Below, piece by piece: positions 22,741-31,811 of a stretch of DNA of 64,000 bases (position 1 is its first letter; every line of letters begins with the position of its first letter). Position numbers and translations under genes: made by a program. The notes beneath the pieces were generated by a model. It was not told the DNA's origin and ran no database searches. It worked only from the letters and a program-made list of their open reading frames with translations. Origin of the DNA: Aeropyrum camini SY1 = JCM 12091 (GTDB lineage: Archaea; Thermoproteota; Thermoprotei_A; Sulfolobales; Acidilobaceae); assembly GCF_000591035.1 (NCBI RefSeq), contig NC_022521.1, positions 930,001-994,000 of the forward strand, written 5' to 3'.

Positions 22741-25488
22741 TTAACCCTGCCTCCTTAGGTAGAAGAACGCCGCGGCCGCCAGTATTATCAGTATTATTAT
22801 CGCGGCCAGCACCGTAGTGCTTACGCCCGTCGTCACTGTAGTTGTCTGGGTGACCACGGAGGTTTGTGTCTGCACCTGAGTCTTGGTCACCGTCTCAGTC
22901 TGCACCTGGGTCACAGTCTTCTCAAGGGTCTTGGTTATGACTACTGTCTGGGCTGGAGCGGTCTCCGTTGGTGTGGTCTCTGTGGGCGTTGTGGTTGTTT
23001 CTGGGGTTGTCGTCTCTGTGGGCGTTGTCTCAGTCGTGGTTGTCGGCGGCGCCGTTTCTATGGTTCCGTAGACGTTGTTCCTAGTTACCTCGAGGAGCTG
23101 CGGCGGTATGAAGCCCTTGCCCAGCGGGTAGTCTTGGAAGAAGACTAGCTCCATAACGTTGGCGTTGGGGTCGTAGCTCTCTACCATGAAGGGCCCGTTG
23201 AACACGACGGCGTGGCCCTTCTCATTTATGAAGTTCACGTAGGCCTGGAGCCTGGCGTCCATGTCGCTCTGGCTCATGATGTTGAGACCGTTCACGTACT
23301 TCAGAGCCTCGGTCTGGCCTACCAGCTCGGAGGCCATCTGGGCTATCACATCAGGGTGCTTCAGCAGATCCACAGCTATCTCGCCAGTAGCCTCCCTGTC
23401 CGTCCAGCCGTAGTTAGTGCCTCCGGGATCCTCCACAACAGCCTTCTCCAGGGCCATTATCATGTGCAGCGGGGTCCACACCCACATGTCTATAGTGGAT
23501 GCTATCAGCGCGGGGTCTACGTCCAGGTAGGGTGTGTAGACCTCTATAGTGTCATCGTCGACAATCTTAATACCGTATATCAGCTCCAGCGTGCCCGTCA
23601 CTGCACCGTCTATCTCGGAATCGTAGAACGGGTCTGTCTCGCCCGTCACCTGGCTGTCGTCGAACGCCCACTCGTAGTAGAAGGCTAGCACACCCAGTAT
23701 GTCTGCTAGGGTCATGTCGGTGCCGTCGTGCCACTTGCCCAGGACGAAGTCGAACGTGACTTTGGCCGATGCCTGGGCGCCCTCTGAGACTACGCTGCCC
23801 ACACCTGGTATGTAGTCCTTGCCCTGGGCCTTGGCCTCACCCACTGTTATCCACTTGTTCTCAACGGGGTCGTAGACCATGGCGTCGTCAGGCACGGGTA
23901 TGCCGTCGGGGTTGACCTCTACGTTCCAGCTCTCCCTGATGGGCACAGGTATGCCGGTTACTGGGTGTGCGTACATTCCGAAGTCAGCGACCTGGTACCT
24001 GATTACCTCGCTGTATATGTCTGTGAAGCCTAGCACCGGGTTCCAGGGGCTTAGGAAGAGCGCTCCAGCGGCGCTGAACTCTATCACAGTCAGGTTGCCG
24101 TCGACGGTCCTTGATGTCCTGACGCCCCACATGCTCCAGAGGCCTGTCGTTGTGCCGAATATCAGTCCGGTGACCCTGTTCTTATTTATGGGGAAGAACT
24201 CTAGGTTCTCGGTCAGGAATACCCTGGGTACCTCCTCCAGGCCGAGCCTTGTCAGCGCCCTAATGTCCTCCCTTAGCTGGTCCACCTGGTCTGGAGTATA
24301 GTTGCCGAAGTACAGCTTGTAGCCCAGCTCGTACATCTCAGGGTTGAACCAGAACCACCAGTCCTGGACCCTGTGGTTGGGGCCGTAGCCCCTTAGCGGG
24401 GCGTAGAAGAACGCTACGTCGTACCTGGCCCAGTATATCGGGTCGTCGGTTACCGAGACCCAGCCCTTGGTGTAGAGGTGCCATAGCCTGCCTCCTATGG
24501 TATCGCTTGTCTGTATCGGGTTTATACCGTAGACCAGTGGCGTGACTATTGTTCTCGTCCTCTCTATTCTGTTAACCTTTATCCAGAGGTAGCTCTCGAT
24601 CCAGTTTGCGATCTGCCTACCGCTGTCTAGCCTCTCATCCTCAACTCTAATCAGGAAGTTTACCTCTACCTGAACCTCGGTGCCGTCGGGGTAGACGAAG
24701 TACAGCCACTTGCCTCCGGGGGCTAGTGGGTCGTCCTTGAACACCAGCTGGTAGCCGTACTCGGCGTATATCTGGTTCAGCTCGTTTATCGCCTCCTCCA
24801 TCAGCTGCTCGGCTGTGGCGACATCAGCAACGCTTGTGACGCCCAGCTCCTCTGGTATATCAGCCACCCACTCGTAAGCCGGGTGGCCAGACCTGATGGC
24901 CGTCAGCATGGGGTTGGCGCTGCCCTGGTAGATGCCGTTTACTAGGAAGCTCCTGTCAATTATCAGCTGGAGCGCCTGCCTTATCTTCTTCACGCCGAAG
25001 GGGTTGAACTCTATGTTCCTGTCGTTGGGGTCGACCTGGGTTATGTCGACCCAGTTGCTGCCGAAGGCGCTGTCGGCGTTCTTATAGACAAGACCAGGTA
25101 TCTGGACTCCCTGAATGGTTTCATAGTCTCCGGGGCCGTTGACCTTAACCACTATCTCGCCCTGCTTGGTGGAATCGTAAATGTTGCTCGCGAGGTTGAT
25201 TGCGAGGGCAGTGAAGGTTGAGCTGCTGGGTATGAGGTCTATGTTAGCCATGACGTCCTGGGGTATGTCGAGGTAGTTCTTCAGGGGCTGGCTCCAGAGG
25301 AATATGTCTGCGTTGCCGCTCCCGACCTCGACGATGCCAGCCGTCATGTCGGTGACCGTCTTAAACGTTATCCTCTCAACAGGCTGGCCGGCCTGTGCTG
25401 AGGCTAGAGTGACCAGCGGGATCGATGGTAGGACGAATATGGCTATCATAACCGCTGCTATGAGTATCCTGGTTAAACCGGCTTTCAT
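22741..25488 (-). CDS. oppA: Oligopeptide-binding protein of the ABC transporter (membrane-anchored)
   Basis: Extracytoplasmic solute-binding protein of 915 residues (family 5 type, longer than the usual ~550). An N-terminal signal peptide with cleavage near LASAQAG is followed by the binding domains. A Thr-rich linker then extends to a C-terminal membrane helix (AAIIILIILAAAAFFYL) and basic tail. This is the class of archaeal binding protein held in the membrane by its C-terminus, with the linker probably glycosylated. It is first in the operon A-B-C-D-F. ATG 25488 follows GGTGG; a TATA-like TTATAATAA lies at about 25515-25524. Confidence 0.9.
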   Translation of the reverse strand: MKAGLTRILIAAVMIAIFVLPSIPLVTLASAQAGQPVERITFKTVTDMTAGIVEVGSGNADIFLWSQPLKNYLDIPQDVMANIDLIPSSSTFTALAINLASNIYDSTKQGEIVVKVNGPGDYETIQGVQIPGLVYKNADSAFGSNWVDITQVDPNDRNIEFNPFGVKKIRQALQLIIDRSFLVNGIYQGSANPMLTAIRSGHPAYEWVADIPEELGVTSVADVATAEQLMEEAINELNQIYAEYGYQLVFKDDPLAPGGKWLYFVYPDGTEVQVEVNFLIRVEDERLDSGRQIANWIESYLWIKVNRIERTRTIVTPLVYGINPIQTSDTIGGRLWHLYTKGWVSVTDDPIYWARYDVAFFYAPLRGYGPNHRVQDWWFWFNPEMYELGYKLYFGNYTPDQVDQLREDIRALTRLGLEEVPRVFLTENLEFFPINKNRVTGLIFGTTTGLWSMWGVRTSRTVDGNLTVIEFSAAGALFLSPWNPVLGFTDIYSEVIRYQVADFGMYAHPVTGIPVPIRESWNVEVNPDGIPVPDDAMVYDPVENKWITVGEAKAQGKDYIPGVGSVVSEGAQASAKVTFDFVLGKWHDGTDMTLADILGVLAFYYEWAFDDSQVTGETDPFYDSEIDGAVTGTLELIYGIKIVDDDTIEVYTPYLDVDPALIASTIDMWVWTPLHMIMALEKAVVEDPGGTNYGWTDREATGEIAVDLLKHPDVIAQMASELVGQTEALKYVNGLNIMSQSDMDARLQAYVNFINEKGHAVVFNGPFMVESYDPNANVMELVFFQDYPLGKGFIPPQLLEVTRNNVYGTIETAPPTTTTETTPTETTTPETTTTPTETTPTETAPAQTVVITKTLEKTVTQVQTETVTKTQVQTQTSVVTQTTTVTTGVSTTVLAAIIILIILAAAAFFYLRRQG

Positions 25489-25641
25489 TATCTATCCACC
25501 CACCATACGGTCATTATTATAACGCTTCTACATAACTGGCTTTAAATTAAGCTTCAAACCTGTGTATAGATTCATCAACAGAATAGGTGGTTCTCAGGCT
25601 TATACTGCTTCAACCCCAAAGAATGCCCTGGTGGTGCTTGT

Positions 25642-26082
25642 TTGGAGGGCGAGCTGTGCCTCCACATCTCCCTCGACCCCTCAACACCCATATCGTCCAT
25701 CATCGACAGCGTGGAGGTAGCCCACAATATCGTGTACGTCGACTCCGGAGCTACGGTTGCAGATGCTGTAGATAAGTGCGTTCACGAGGGATGCGAGTTC
25801 ATAGTAGTGAAGAGCGGGGAAGGCGAGTTCGCTGTGAGCATTGGCGACGCCGTCAAGAGCTATAGCAGGGAGAAACCGGTCTCCGAGCTTAGGGAGGAGG
25901 CGCTGTTCGAAGTCGGCGGGGCTGCTAGTATACAGAGGGTGATAACAATGCTTCTAGCCAGCGGAAAGCCCGGTGTCGCCGTGAAGGAGGGGGGCAAGAT
26001 CGTTAGCATAGTTGCCCTGAGGCTGGTATCCAAACTGCTGTCCCTTGAGATCGACGTGGAGGAGCTAAGGGGTGCTGATTAG
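25642..26082 (+). CDS. CBS-domain protein upstream of the cysteine synthase
   Basis: About 146 residues forming two CBS-like halves: VDSGATVADAVDKCVHEGC ... FIVVKSGEGEFAVSIGD, then ASIQRVITMLLASGKPGVAVKEGG ... IVSIVALRLV. CBS pairs bind AMP, ATP or S-adenosylmethionine and often regulate a neighbouring enzyme. It is the first gene before O-phosphoserine sulfhydrylase (gap 42 bases), so a regulatory link with cysteine synthesis is plausible but inferred. TTG 25642 follows GGTGGTG; a TATA-like TTATACTG lies near 25600. Confidence 0.65.
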   Translation: MEGELCLHISLDPSTPISSIIDSVEVAHNIVYVDSGATVADAVDKCVHEGCEFIVVKSGEGEFAVSIGDAVKSYSREKPVSELREEALFEVGGAASIQRVITMLLASGKPGVAVKEGGKIVSIVALRLVSKLLSLEIDVEELRGAD

Positions 26083-26115
26083 GCGGGGCGGGTAGCTGGG
26101 TGCACCTGGGGGTAG

Positions 26116-27273
<1,158 letters not shown>

Positions 27274-27391
27274 AGGATGGGTTAGGGGCCTAGGCTAAAT
27301 ACTCCTGGCTAGACCGAGTAGAATGCTGGCCATTCCCGGGGGGCTGGGGTCGGGGGTGGGTGTTTTGGCTGTTCCAAGCGTTAAGGACAGT

Positions 27392-27667
27392 ATGGTCAGG
27401 GCCAGGATTGTTGTGAGGGGCGTTGTGCAGGGCGTGTTTTTCAGGGCTAGCATGCGTGAGGAGGCCAGGCGTCTCGGGCTGTCTGGGTGGGTTAGGAATC
27501 TGCCTGACGGTGAGAGTGTAGAGGCTGTTGTCGAGGGTGAGGGGGAGGCTGTTGAGAGGCTGATATGCTGGGCCCTCCGAGGTCCTCCGGCGGCTAGAGT
27601 TAAGGAGCTGAGGGTGGAGCTGAAGCCCTACAGGGGGGAGTTCAGGGGGTTTGAGATAAGGTATTGA
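27392..27667 (+). CDS. acyP: Acylphosphatase
   Basis: A 91-residue small phosphatase hydrolysing carboxyl-phosphate bonds. The motif GVVQGVFFRASMREEA contains the phosphate-binding loop and catalytic Arg, and GWVRNLPDGESVEAVVEG contains the catalytic Asn. Length equals that of typical acylphosphatases when started at ATG 27392; an in-frame ATG at 27323 would add a 23-residue tail without family support. Confidence 0.92.
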   Translation: MVRARIVVRGVVQGVFFRASMREEARRLGLSGWVRNLPDGESVEAVVEGEGEAVERLICWALRGPPAARVKELRVELKPYRGEFRGFEIRY

Positions 27668-27715
27668 GGCCCAGCACTCCACTCCTTTCTACCCGGGATT
27701 CTCGGTGGGTGCTAC

Positions 27716-29137
27716 GTGTTGATACGGGTCTTTAACACGCTCGGTAGGAGGAAGGAGGTTTTCACCCCCCACAGGCCGCCTCTCGTCGGTATGTATGTGT
27801 GTGGGCCTACTGTCTACGACTACACCCATATAGGCCACGCTAGGACCTTCACAGTATTCGACGCGGTTAAGCGCTACCTCAGGCTCCGGGGTTTCGACGT
27901 CTTCCACGTGCAGAACATCACGGATATTGACGATAAGATTATAAACAGGGCGAGGGAGGAGGGGAGGGACTGGAGGGATGTTGTGGAGGAGTATAGCAGG
28001 GACTATTTCGAGGGGCTCCGGAGCCTGGGCATACAGATAGACCACCATCCGAGGGTCACCGACCATATACCGGATATAATCAGGTTCGTCCACGGCCTCA
28101 TCGAGAAGGGTTACGCCTACGTTGCCGAAAGCGGTAGCGTCTACTTCGAGGTCGACAAGTACCCTGGATACGGCATGCTAAGCGGCTCCCTCTCGAAGGA
28201 GGCTTGGAGGCAGGAGGAGGATGTGATGCACGAGAAGAAGAGCCCCTATGACTTCGCCCTATGGAAGGCGGCCAAGCCCGGCGAGCCAAGCTGGGAAAGC
28301 CCCTGGGGGAGGGGTAGGCCTGGATGGCATATCGAGTGCAGCGTCATGAGCAGCAGGTACCTGGGAAGCAGGATTGACATTCACGGGGGAGGGGTTGACC
28401 TGGTCTTCCCTCACCACGAGAATGAGAGGGCGCAGAGCGAGAGCTACTTCGGCCACAGATGGGTCAAGTACTGGCTGCACGCAAGCTACCTCACTATAAA
28501 AGGTGAGAAGATGAGCAAGAGCCTGGGGAACATCATACCCCTCAGGGAGGCGCTGAGGGAGTGGGGTCCGGGCCCCCTGAGGCTCTGGCTACTCAGCTCC
28601 CACTACAGGAGCAACCTAGACTATAGCGAGGAGGCTCTAGGCCAGTATAGGAGGCTGTATGAGAGGCTTAGACAAGCGGCAGACTCCATCGGTAGGAGGC
28701 TAGAGAGGGCTGAGCCTAGCGGCAGGCTCGGGGATAACGAGCTTGAGACTCTCGCCAAGCTCAAGAGGGTGATCTCGGGGTGGCATGAGGCCATGTCCGA
28801 CGACTTCAACATGGGCAAGGCCATGAGCAGCCTATGGGAGTTCACCACAACATACTTCAGGGAGGTTGAGCAAACGGAGAGCTACACACTCCTATGGCTA
28901 TCCTGGAGGATACTCACTGCATTCAACAGCGTCTACGCCTTCTCCCCCGACATAATGGAGTCTAGGAGACCCGAGAAGACTCTCGAGGACAGCCTGGTGC
29001 AGGCGCTTGTTGATGTGAGGAGTGAGCTGAGGAAGAGGAGGATGTACGACCTCGCAGACGATATCAGGAACAGGCTGGCAGAGCTCGGCTTCATACTCCA
29101 CGACATGGGGGAGAAGACGGAGTGGAGGAGAAAGTAG
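27716..29137 (+). CDS. cysS: Cysteinyl-tRNA synthetase
   Basis: Class I synthetase of 473 residues. HIGH motif HIGHART (~39-45), KMSKS motif [10 protein letters not shown] (~262-271), zinc ligands in [19 protein letters not shown] and [12 protein letters not shown]. It charges tRNA-Cys directly, so this organism need not rely on the SepRS/SepCysS route even though cysteine comes from O-phosphoserine. GTG 27716 (or TTG 27719) follows GGTGGGTG. The stop overlaps the next gene by 16 bases. Confidence 0.96.
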   Translation: MLIRVFNTLGRRKEVFTPHRPPLVGMYVCGPTVYDYTHIGHARTFTVFDAVKRYLRLRGFDVFHVQNITDIDDKIINRAREEGRDWRDVVEEYSRDYFEGLRSLGIQIDHHPRVTDHIPDIIRFVHGLIEKGYAYVAESGSVYFEVDKYPGYGMLSGSLSKEAWRQEEDVMHEKKSPYDFALWKAAKPGEPSWESPWGRGRPGWHIECSVMSSRYLGSRIDIHGGGVDLVFPHHENERAQSESYFGHRWVKYWLHASYLTIKGEKMSKSLGNIIPLREALREWGPGPLRLWLLSSHYRSNLDYSEEALGQYRRLYERLRQAADSIGRRLERAEPSGRLGDNELETLAKLKRVISGWHEAMSDDFNMGKAMSSLWEFTTTYFREVEQTESYTLLWLSWRILTAFNSVYAFSPDIMESRRPEKTLEDSLVQALVDVRSELRKRRMYDLADDIRNRLAELGFILHDMGEKTEWRRK

Positions 29138-29925
29138 GGCTGGAGCCCCTCGACCCCAGGGCTATAGAGAGGCTGGACCTCAACCTGTACTCCAGGCAGC
29201 TGGGCCTCCTCGGCGCCCGGGGGCAGCTGAGGCTGGCCAGCGCGAGAGTCGCCGTGGTGGGTCTAGGCGGGCTTGGGAGCCTCGCGGCCGCCTACCTTGC
29301 CGCAGCGGGCGTCGGCAGGCTAATCCTAGTCGACAGGGATGTTGTTGAGCCGAGCAACCTTAACAGACAAGTCCTCTACGGGAGAGGCGACGTTGGCAAG
29401 TACAAGGCCGTAGTTGCAGCGGAGAGGCTGGCTGAAATGAACCCGGAGGCCGAGGTGGAGCCCATCCCCGAACCTCTAGACCCGATCCTCGCCGAGGACC
29501 TCGCCCAGGAGGCCGACGTCATCGTGGACGGGCTGGACAACTGGATGGCTAGGCTATGGCTCGACGCGGCAGCTTGGAGACGCGGCAGGCCACTGGTCCA
29601 CGGGGCTGCCGAGAGGATGCACGGCCAGGTAACCACGGTTGAGAGGGGTAGGAGTTCGTGTCTAGCGTGCATAGCCCCCTCGAACCCGGAGCTGTCGGGC
29701 TGCACAGCCATAATCGCCCCCACCGTCGGGGTGGTATCGTCCCTCGAGGTCCTTGAAGCCTTGAAACTCCTGGCCGGCGTAGGGGAGCCCCTCTACAGCA
29801 GGCTAGCCATAATCGACCTCACCTACCCAAGGATTGAGGTCCTCAGGCTAGCCCAAATGGACTGTGGGCTATGCCTCACCAGGCTCAAAGGCGGTGAGGA
29901 CCTCGCCAGCCTATACGGTCTCTAA
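29122..29925 (+). CDS. E1-like adenylyltransferase (ThiF/MoeB/HesA family)
   Basis: A 267-residue activating enzyme for ubiquitin-like sulfur carriers. The nucleotide loop is VVGLGGLGS (~46-54), followed by the SNLNRQ motif (LVDRDVVEPSNLNRQ). The candidate catalytic cysteine is in SGCTAI, and two Cys-x-x-Cys pairs (SCLAC, CGLC) form a structural zinc site. It would adenylate the C-terminal glycine of a ThiS/MoaD/SAMP-like protein. GTG 29122 lies inside the end of cysS, so expression is coupled to cysteine charging. Target protein not in the window. Confidence 0.9.
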   Translation: MEEKVGLEPLDPRAIERLDLNLYSRQLGLLGARGQLRLASARVAVVGLGGLGSLAAAYLAAAGVGRLILVDRDVVEPSNLNRQVLYGRGDVGKYKAVVAAERLAEMNPEAEVEPIPEPLDPILAEDLAQEADVIVDGLDNWMARLWLDAAAWRRGRPLVHGAAERMHGQVTTVERGRSSCLACIAPSNPELSGCTAIIAPTVGVVSSLEVLEALKLLAGVGEPLYSRLAIIDLTYPRIEVLRLAQMDCGLCLTRLKGGEDLASLYGL

Positions 29926-29949
29926 GGGAGGGCGTGCCAGCGGCTCCAC

Positions 29950-29957
29950 ATTATAAA
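29950..29957 (+). promoter_or_regulatory. TATA box of tRNA-Arg
   Basis: ATTATAAA lies about 38 bases upstream of the mature tRNA 5' end. Confidence 0.55.
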
Positions 29958-29990
29958 GGCTTCCAGAGTAGAGAATAAACCATCCGGAGC

Positions 29991-30112
29991 GGGCCCGTAG
30001 CTCAGCCAGGACAGAGCGCCGGCCTTCTAAGCGCGGGGGGTCGGGAGAGCCCCTGTCTCTGCTGCGCGGGGAAAGCCGGTGGTCCCGGGTTCAAATCCCG
30101 GCGGGCCCGCCA
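29991..30112 (+). tRNA. tRNA-Arg (TCT) with a 44-base intron
   Basis: Acceptor GGGCCCG/CGGGCCC, discriminator G and encoded CCA (30110-30112); T arm CCGGG-TTCAAAT-CCCGG; anticodon stem CCGGC/GCCGG; loop CTTCTA|A gives anticodon TCT. The intron is 30030-30073, between positions 37 and 38. A strict bulge-helix-bulge can be drawn: CTTC (30024-30027) pairs with GGGG (30068-30071), bulges are TAA (30028-30030) and AAA (30072-30074), and GCGC (30031-30034) pairs with GCGC (30064-30067). The endonuclease EndA is encoded at 61797-62357. Confidence 0.96.
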
Positions 30113-30117
30113 CACAA

Positions 30118-30142
30118 CAGCCCCCCTGGTGGCGGGGGGCTG
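30118..30142. terminator. Strong hairpin after tRNA-Arg
   Basis: CAGCCCCCC and GGGGGGCTG form a perfect nine-base-pair stem with a seven-base loop six bases after the tRNA CCA. It could mark the tRNA 3' end or end transcription, although no T-run follows, as would be expected for an archaeal terminator. Confidence 0.4.
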
Positions 30143-30168
30143 CGCCGGGGCTCCTAACCCTTGGGTTG

Positions 30169-30492
30169 ATGGCGGGGGTTCGGGTGTTGAAGGCTAACGT
30201 GGCGGCTGCAGGTGTTGTAGGGGCTTCTCTAGCGCTGGCGTCGGCCCTGGCCACGGGGCTGGTGGGTCTGGCGCCCTCTATTTGGGGGGTTGAGCCTGGT
30301 CTCGCGCTGGGGGTGGGGGGTGTTGCTCTGTGTCTGGCTGTCGCGTTAGCTCTCTACCCCGTCTACTCGAGGCTCTCGGGAGGCTCGATATCTGGGGTGG
30401 TGGAGTCTATTCTCTCCCAGGTTATGGTCTACCTGGTTCTGTGGCCGTCTCTCCACGCCTCCATAAGGCTAATATTCGGGCTTGGAGGGTGA
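30169..30492 (+). CDS. Small membrane protein of unknown function
   Basis: About 107 residues with three hydrophobic helices (ASLALASALATGLVGLA, LGVGGVALCLAVALALY, VMVYLVLWPSLHASIRLIFG). Start at ATG 30169 (or TTG 30166). A longer in-frame start would lie within the tRNA and is rejected. No family recognised. It may be read through from the tRNA-Arg promoter, since no separate TATA box is evident. Confidence 0.5.
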   Translation: MAGVRVLKANVAAAGVVGASLALASALATGLVGLAPSIWGVEPGLALGVGGVALCLAVALALYPVYSRLSGGSISGVVESILSQVMVYLVLWPSLHASIRLIFGLGG

Positions 30493-30520
30493 GCCTCGCC
30501 TCCCTGGTGTATGGCAGTAC

Positions 30521-30529
30521 AATATATTT
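30521..30529 (+). promoter_or_regulatory. TATA box of the S-adenosylmethionine synthetase gene
   Basis: AATATATTT lies about 48 bases before GTG 30573, ruling out the much longer frame that begins at 30330 inside the preceding gene. Confidence 0.6.
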
Positions 30530-30572
30530 CCCTCGACTGGAACCCCCCGGTAACTTAGGGTGTGTAGTAGCA

Positions 30573-31793
30573 GTGGCCCGTAGGATTGTGGTGGAGAGCT
30601 ACCCCTACCCTAGGGTTGAGGACCTGCAGGTGGAGCTTGTGGAGCGTAAGGGGCTCGGGCACCCTGACACGATCTGTGACGCTGCGGCTGAGGCTGTGAG
30701 CAGGGAGCTGAGTAAATACTATGTGGAGAGGTTTGGCAAGGTTCTGCACCATAACGTTGACAAGGTGCTTCTCGTCGGCGGCCAGGCCGCGCCTAGGCTG
30801 GGCGGGGGGGAGGTCCTCCAGCCCATCTATATCCTTGTCTCGGGTAGGGCGACCACCGACGTCAAGACCGGGGGCGGTGTGGAGAGCGTGCCCGTCGGCC
30901 CAATGATCCTGAGGGCGGTGAAGAACTACATCAGGGAGAACTTTAGATTCCTAGACCCTGAGGAGCACGTCATAGTAGACTACAGGGTGGGTCGGGGTAG
31001 CGTGGATCTCGTAGGTATTTTCGAGGCTGAGGAGAGAGTGCCCCTAGCCAACGACACCAGCATAGGCTCGGGCTACGCACCCCTATCAACACTTGAAAGG
31101 CTCGTTCTCGAGACCGAGAAGCTCCTGAACAGCAGGAAGACTAAGGCGAGGCTGCCAGCCGTCGGGGAGGATGTGAAGGTGATGGGAGTGAGGGACGGGA
31201 AGACGATAACACTCACCGTGGCCATGGCCGTAGTAAGCAGCCAGGTGGACAGTGTTAGCGACTACCTGTCCGTCAAGGAGGAGGCTGAGAACCTTATACT
31301 CGATCTAGCGTCGAGGATCGCTCCAGACTATGACGTCAAGGTTAACATCAACACCGGCGACATACCCGAGAAGAACATTCTCTACCTGACCGTAACGGGA
31401 ACGAGTGCCGAGCACGGTGACGATGGTGCAACCGGGAGGGGCAACAGGGTTAACGGGCTTATAACGCCTATGAGGCCTATGAGCATGGAGGCCGCGGCGG
31501 GCAAGAACCCTGTAAACCACGTTGGTAAGATATACAACGTCGTCGCCAACGACATAGCAGCCCTAATCCACCGCGAGGTGAAGAGCGTGGAGGAGGTGTA
31601 CGTGAAGCTGGTGAGCCAGATAGGCAAGCCTATCGACAGGCCTCTAATAGTCGATGTGAAAGTTAGGATGGAGGGCGGTAGGGAGATCACCGCAGACGCC
31701 AAGAGAGAGATAGAGGCTATAGCCAACTCAGTCCTAGACGGTATAACAGGCTATACCGAGAAGTTTGTGAGAGGCGATATAACAGTCTACTAG
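30573..31793 (+). CDS. mat: S-adenosylmethionine synthetase, archaeal type
   Basis: A 406-residue archaeal methionine adenosyltransferase making S-adenosylmethionine from methionine and ATP. Recognisable segments are [20 protein letters not shown] near the N-terminus, [29 protein letters not shown], and [20 protein letters not shown] near 290. The bacterial and archaeal forms are very divergent and this is clearly the archaeal one. The GTG start gives MARRIVVES. Confidence 0.95.
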   Translation: MARRIVVESYPYPRVEDLQVELVERKGLGHPDTICDAAAEAVSRELSKYYVERFGKVLHHNVDKVLLVGGQAAPRLGGGEVLQPIYILVSGRATTDVKTGGGVESVPVGPMILRAVKNYIRENFRFLDPEEHVIVDYRVGRGSVDLVGIFEAEERVPLANDTSIGSGYAPLSTLERLVLETEKLLNSRKTKARLPAVGEDVKVMGVRDGKTITLTVAMAVVSSQVDSVSDYLSVKEEAENLILDLASRIAPDYDVKVNINTGDIPEKNILYLTVTGTSAEHGDDGATGRGNRVNGLITPMRPMSMEAAAGKNPVNHVGKIYNVVANDIAALIHREVKSVEEVYVKLVSQIGKPIDRPLIVDVKVRMEGGREITADAKREIEAIANSVLDGITGYTEKFVRGDITVY

Positions 31794-31811
31794 ACGCTGC
31801 GGAAGGGGGGG

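Noticed and set aside
22860-23060. Repeats in the Thr-rich region of oppA
   Set aside because: These are codon-level repeats of a low-complexity linker, not a DNA repeat element.
30079-30168. N-terminal extension of the small membrane protein
   Set aside because: It would start inside the tRNA-Arg T arm and read through the hairpin; ATG 30169 is sufficient.
30330-30572. N-terminal extension of S-adenosylmethionine synthetase
   Set aside because: It overlaps the preceding gene and contains the TATA box; homology begins at GTG 30573.
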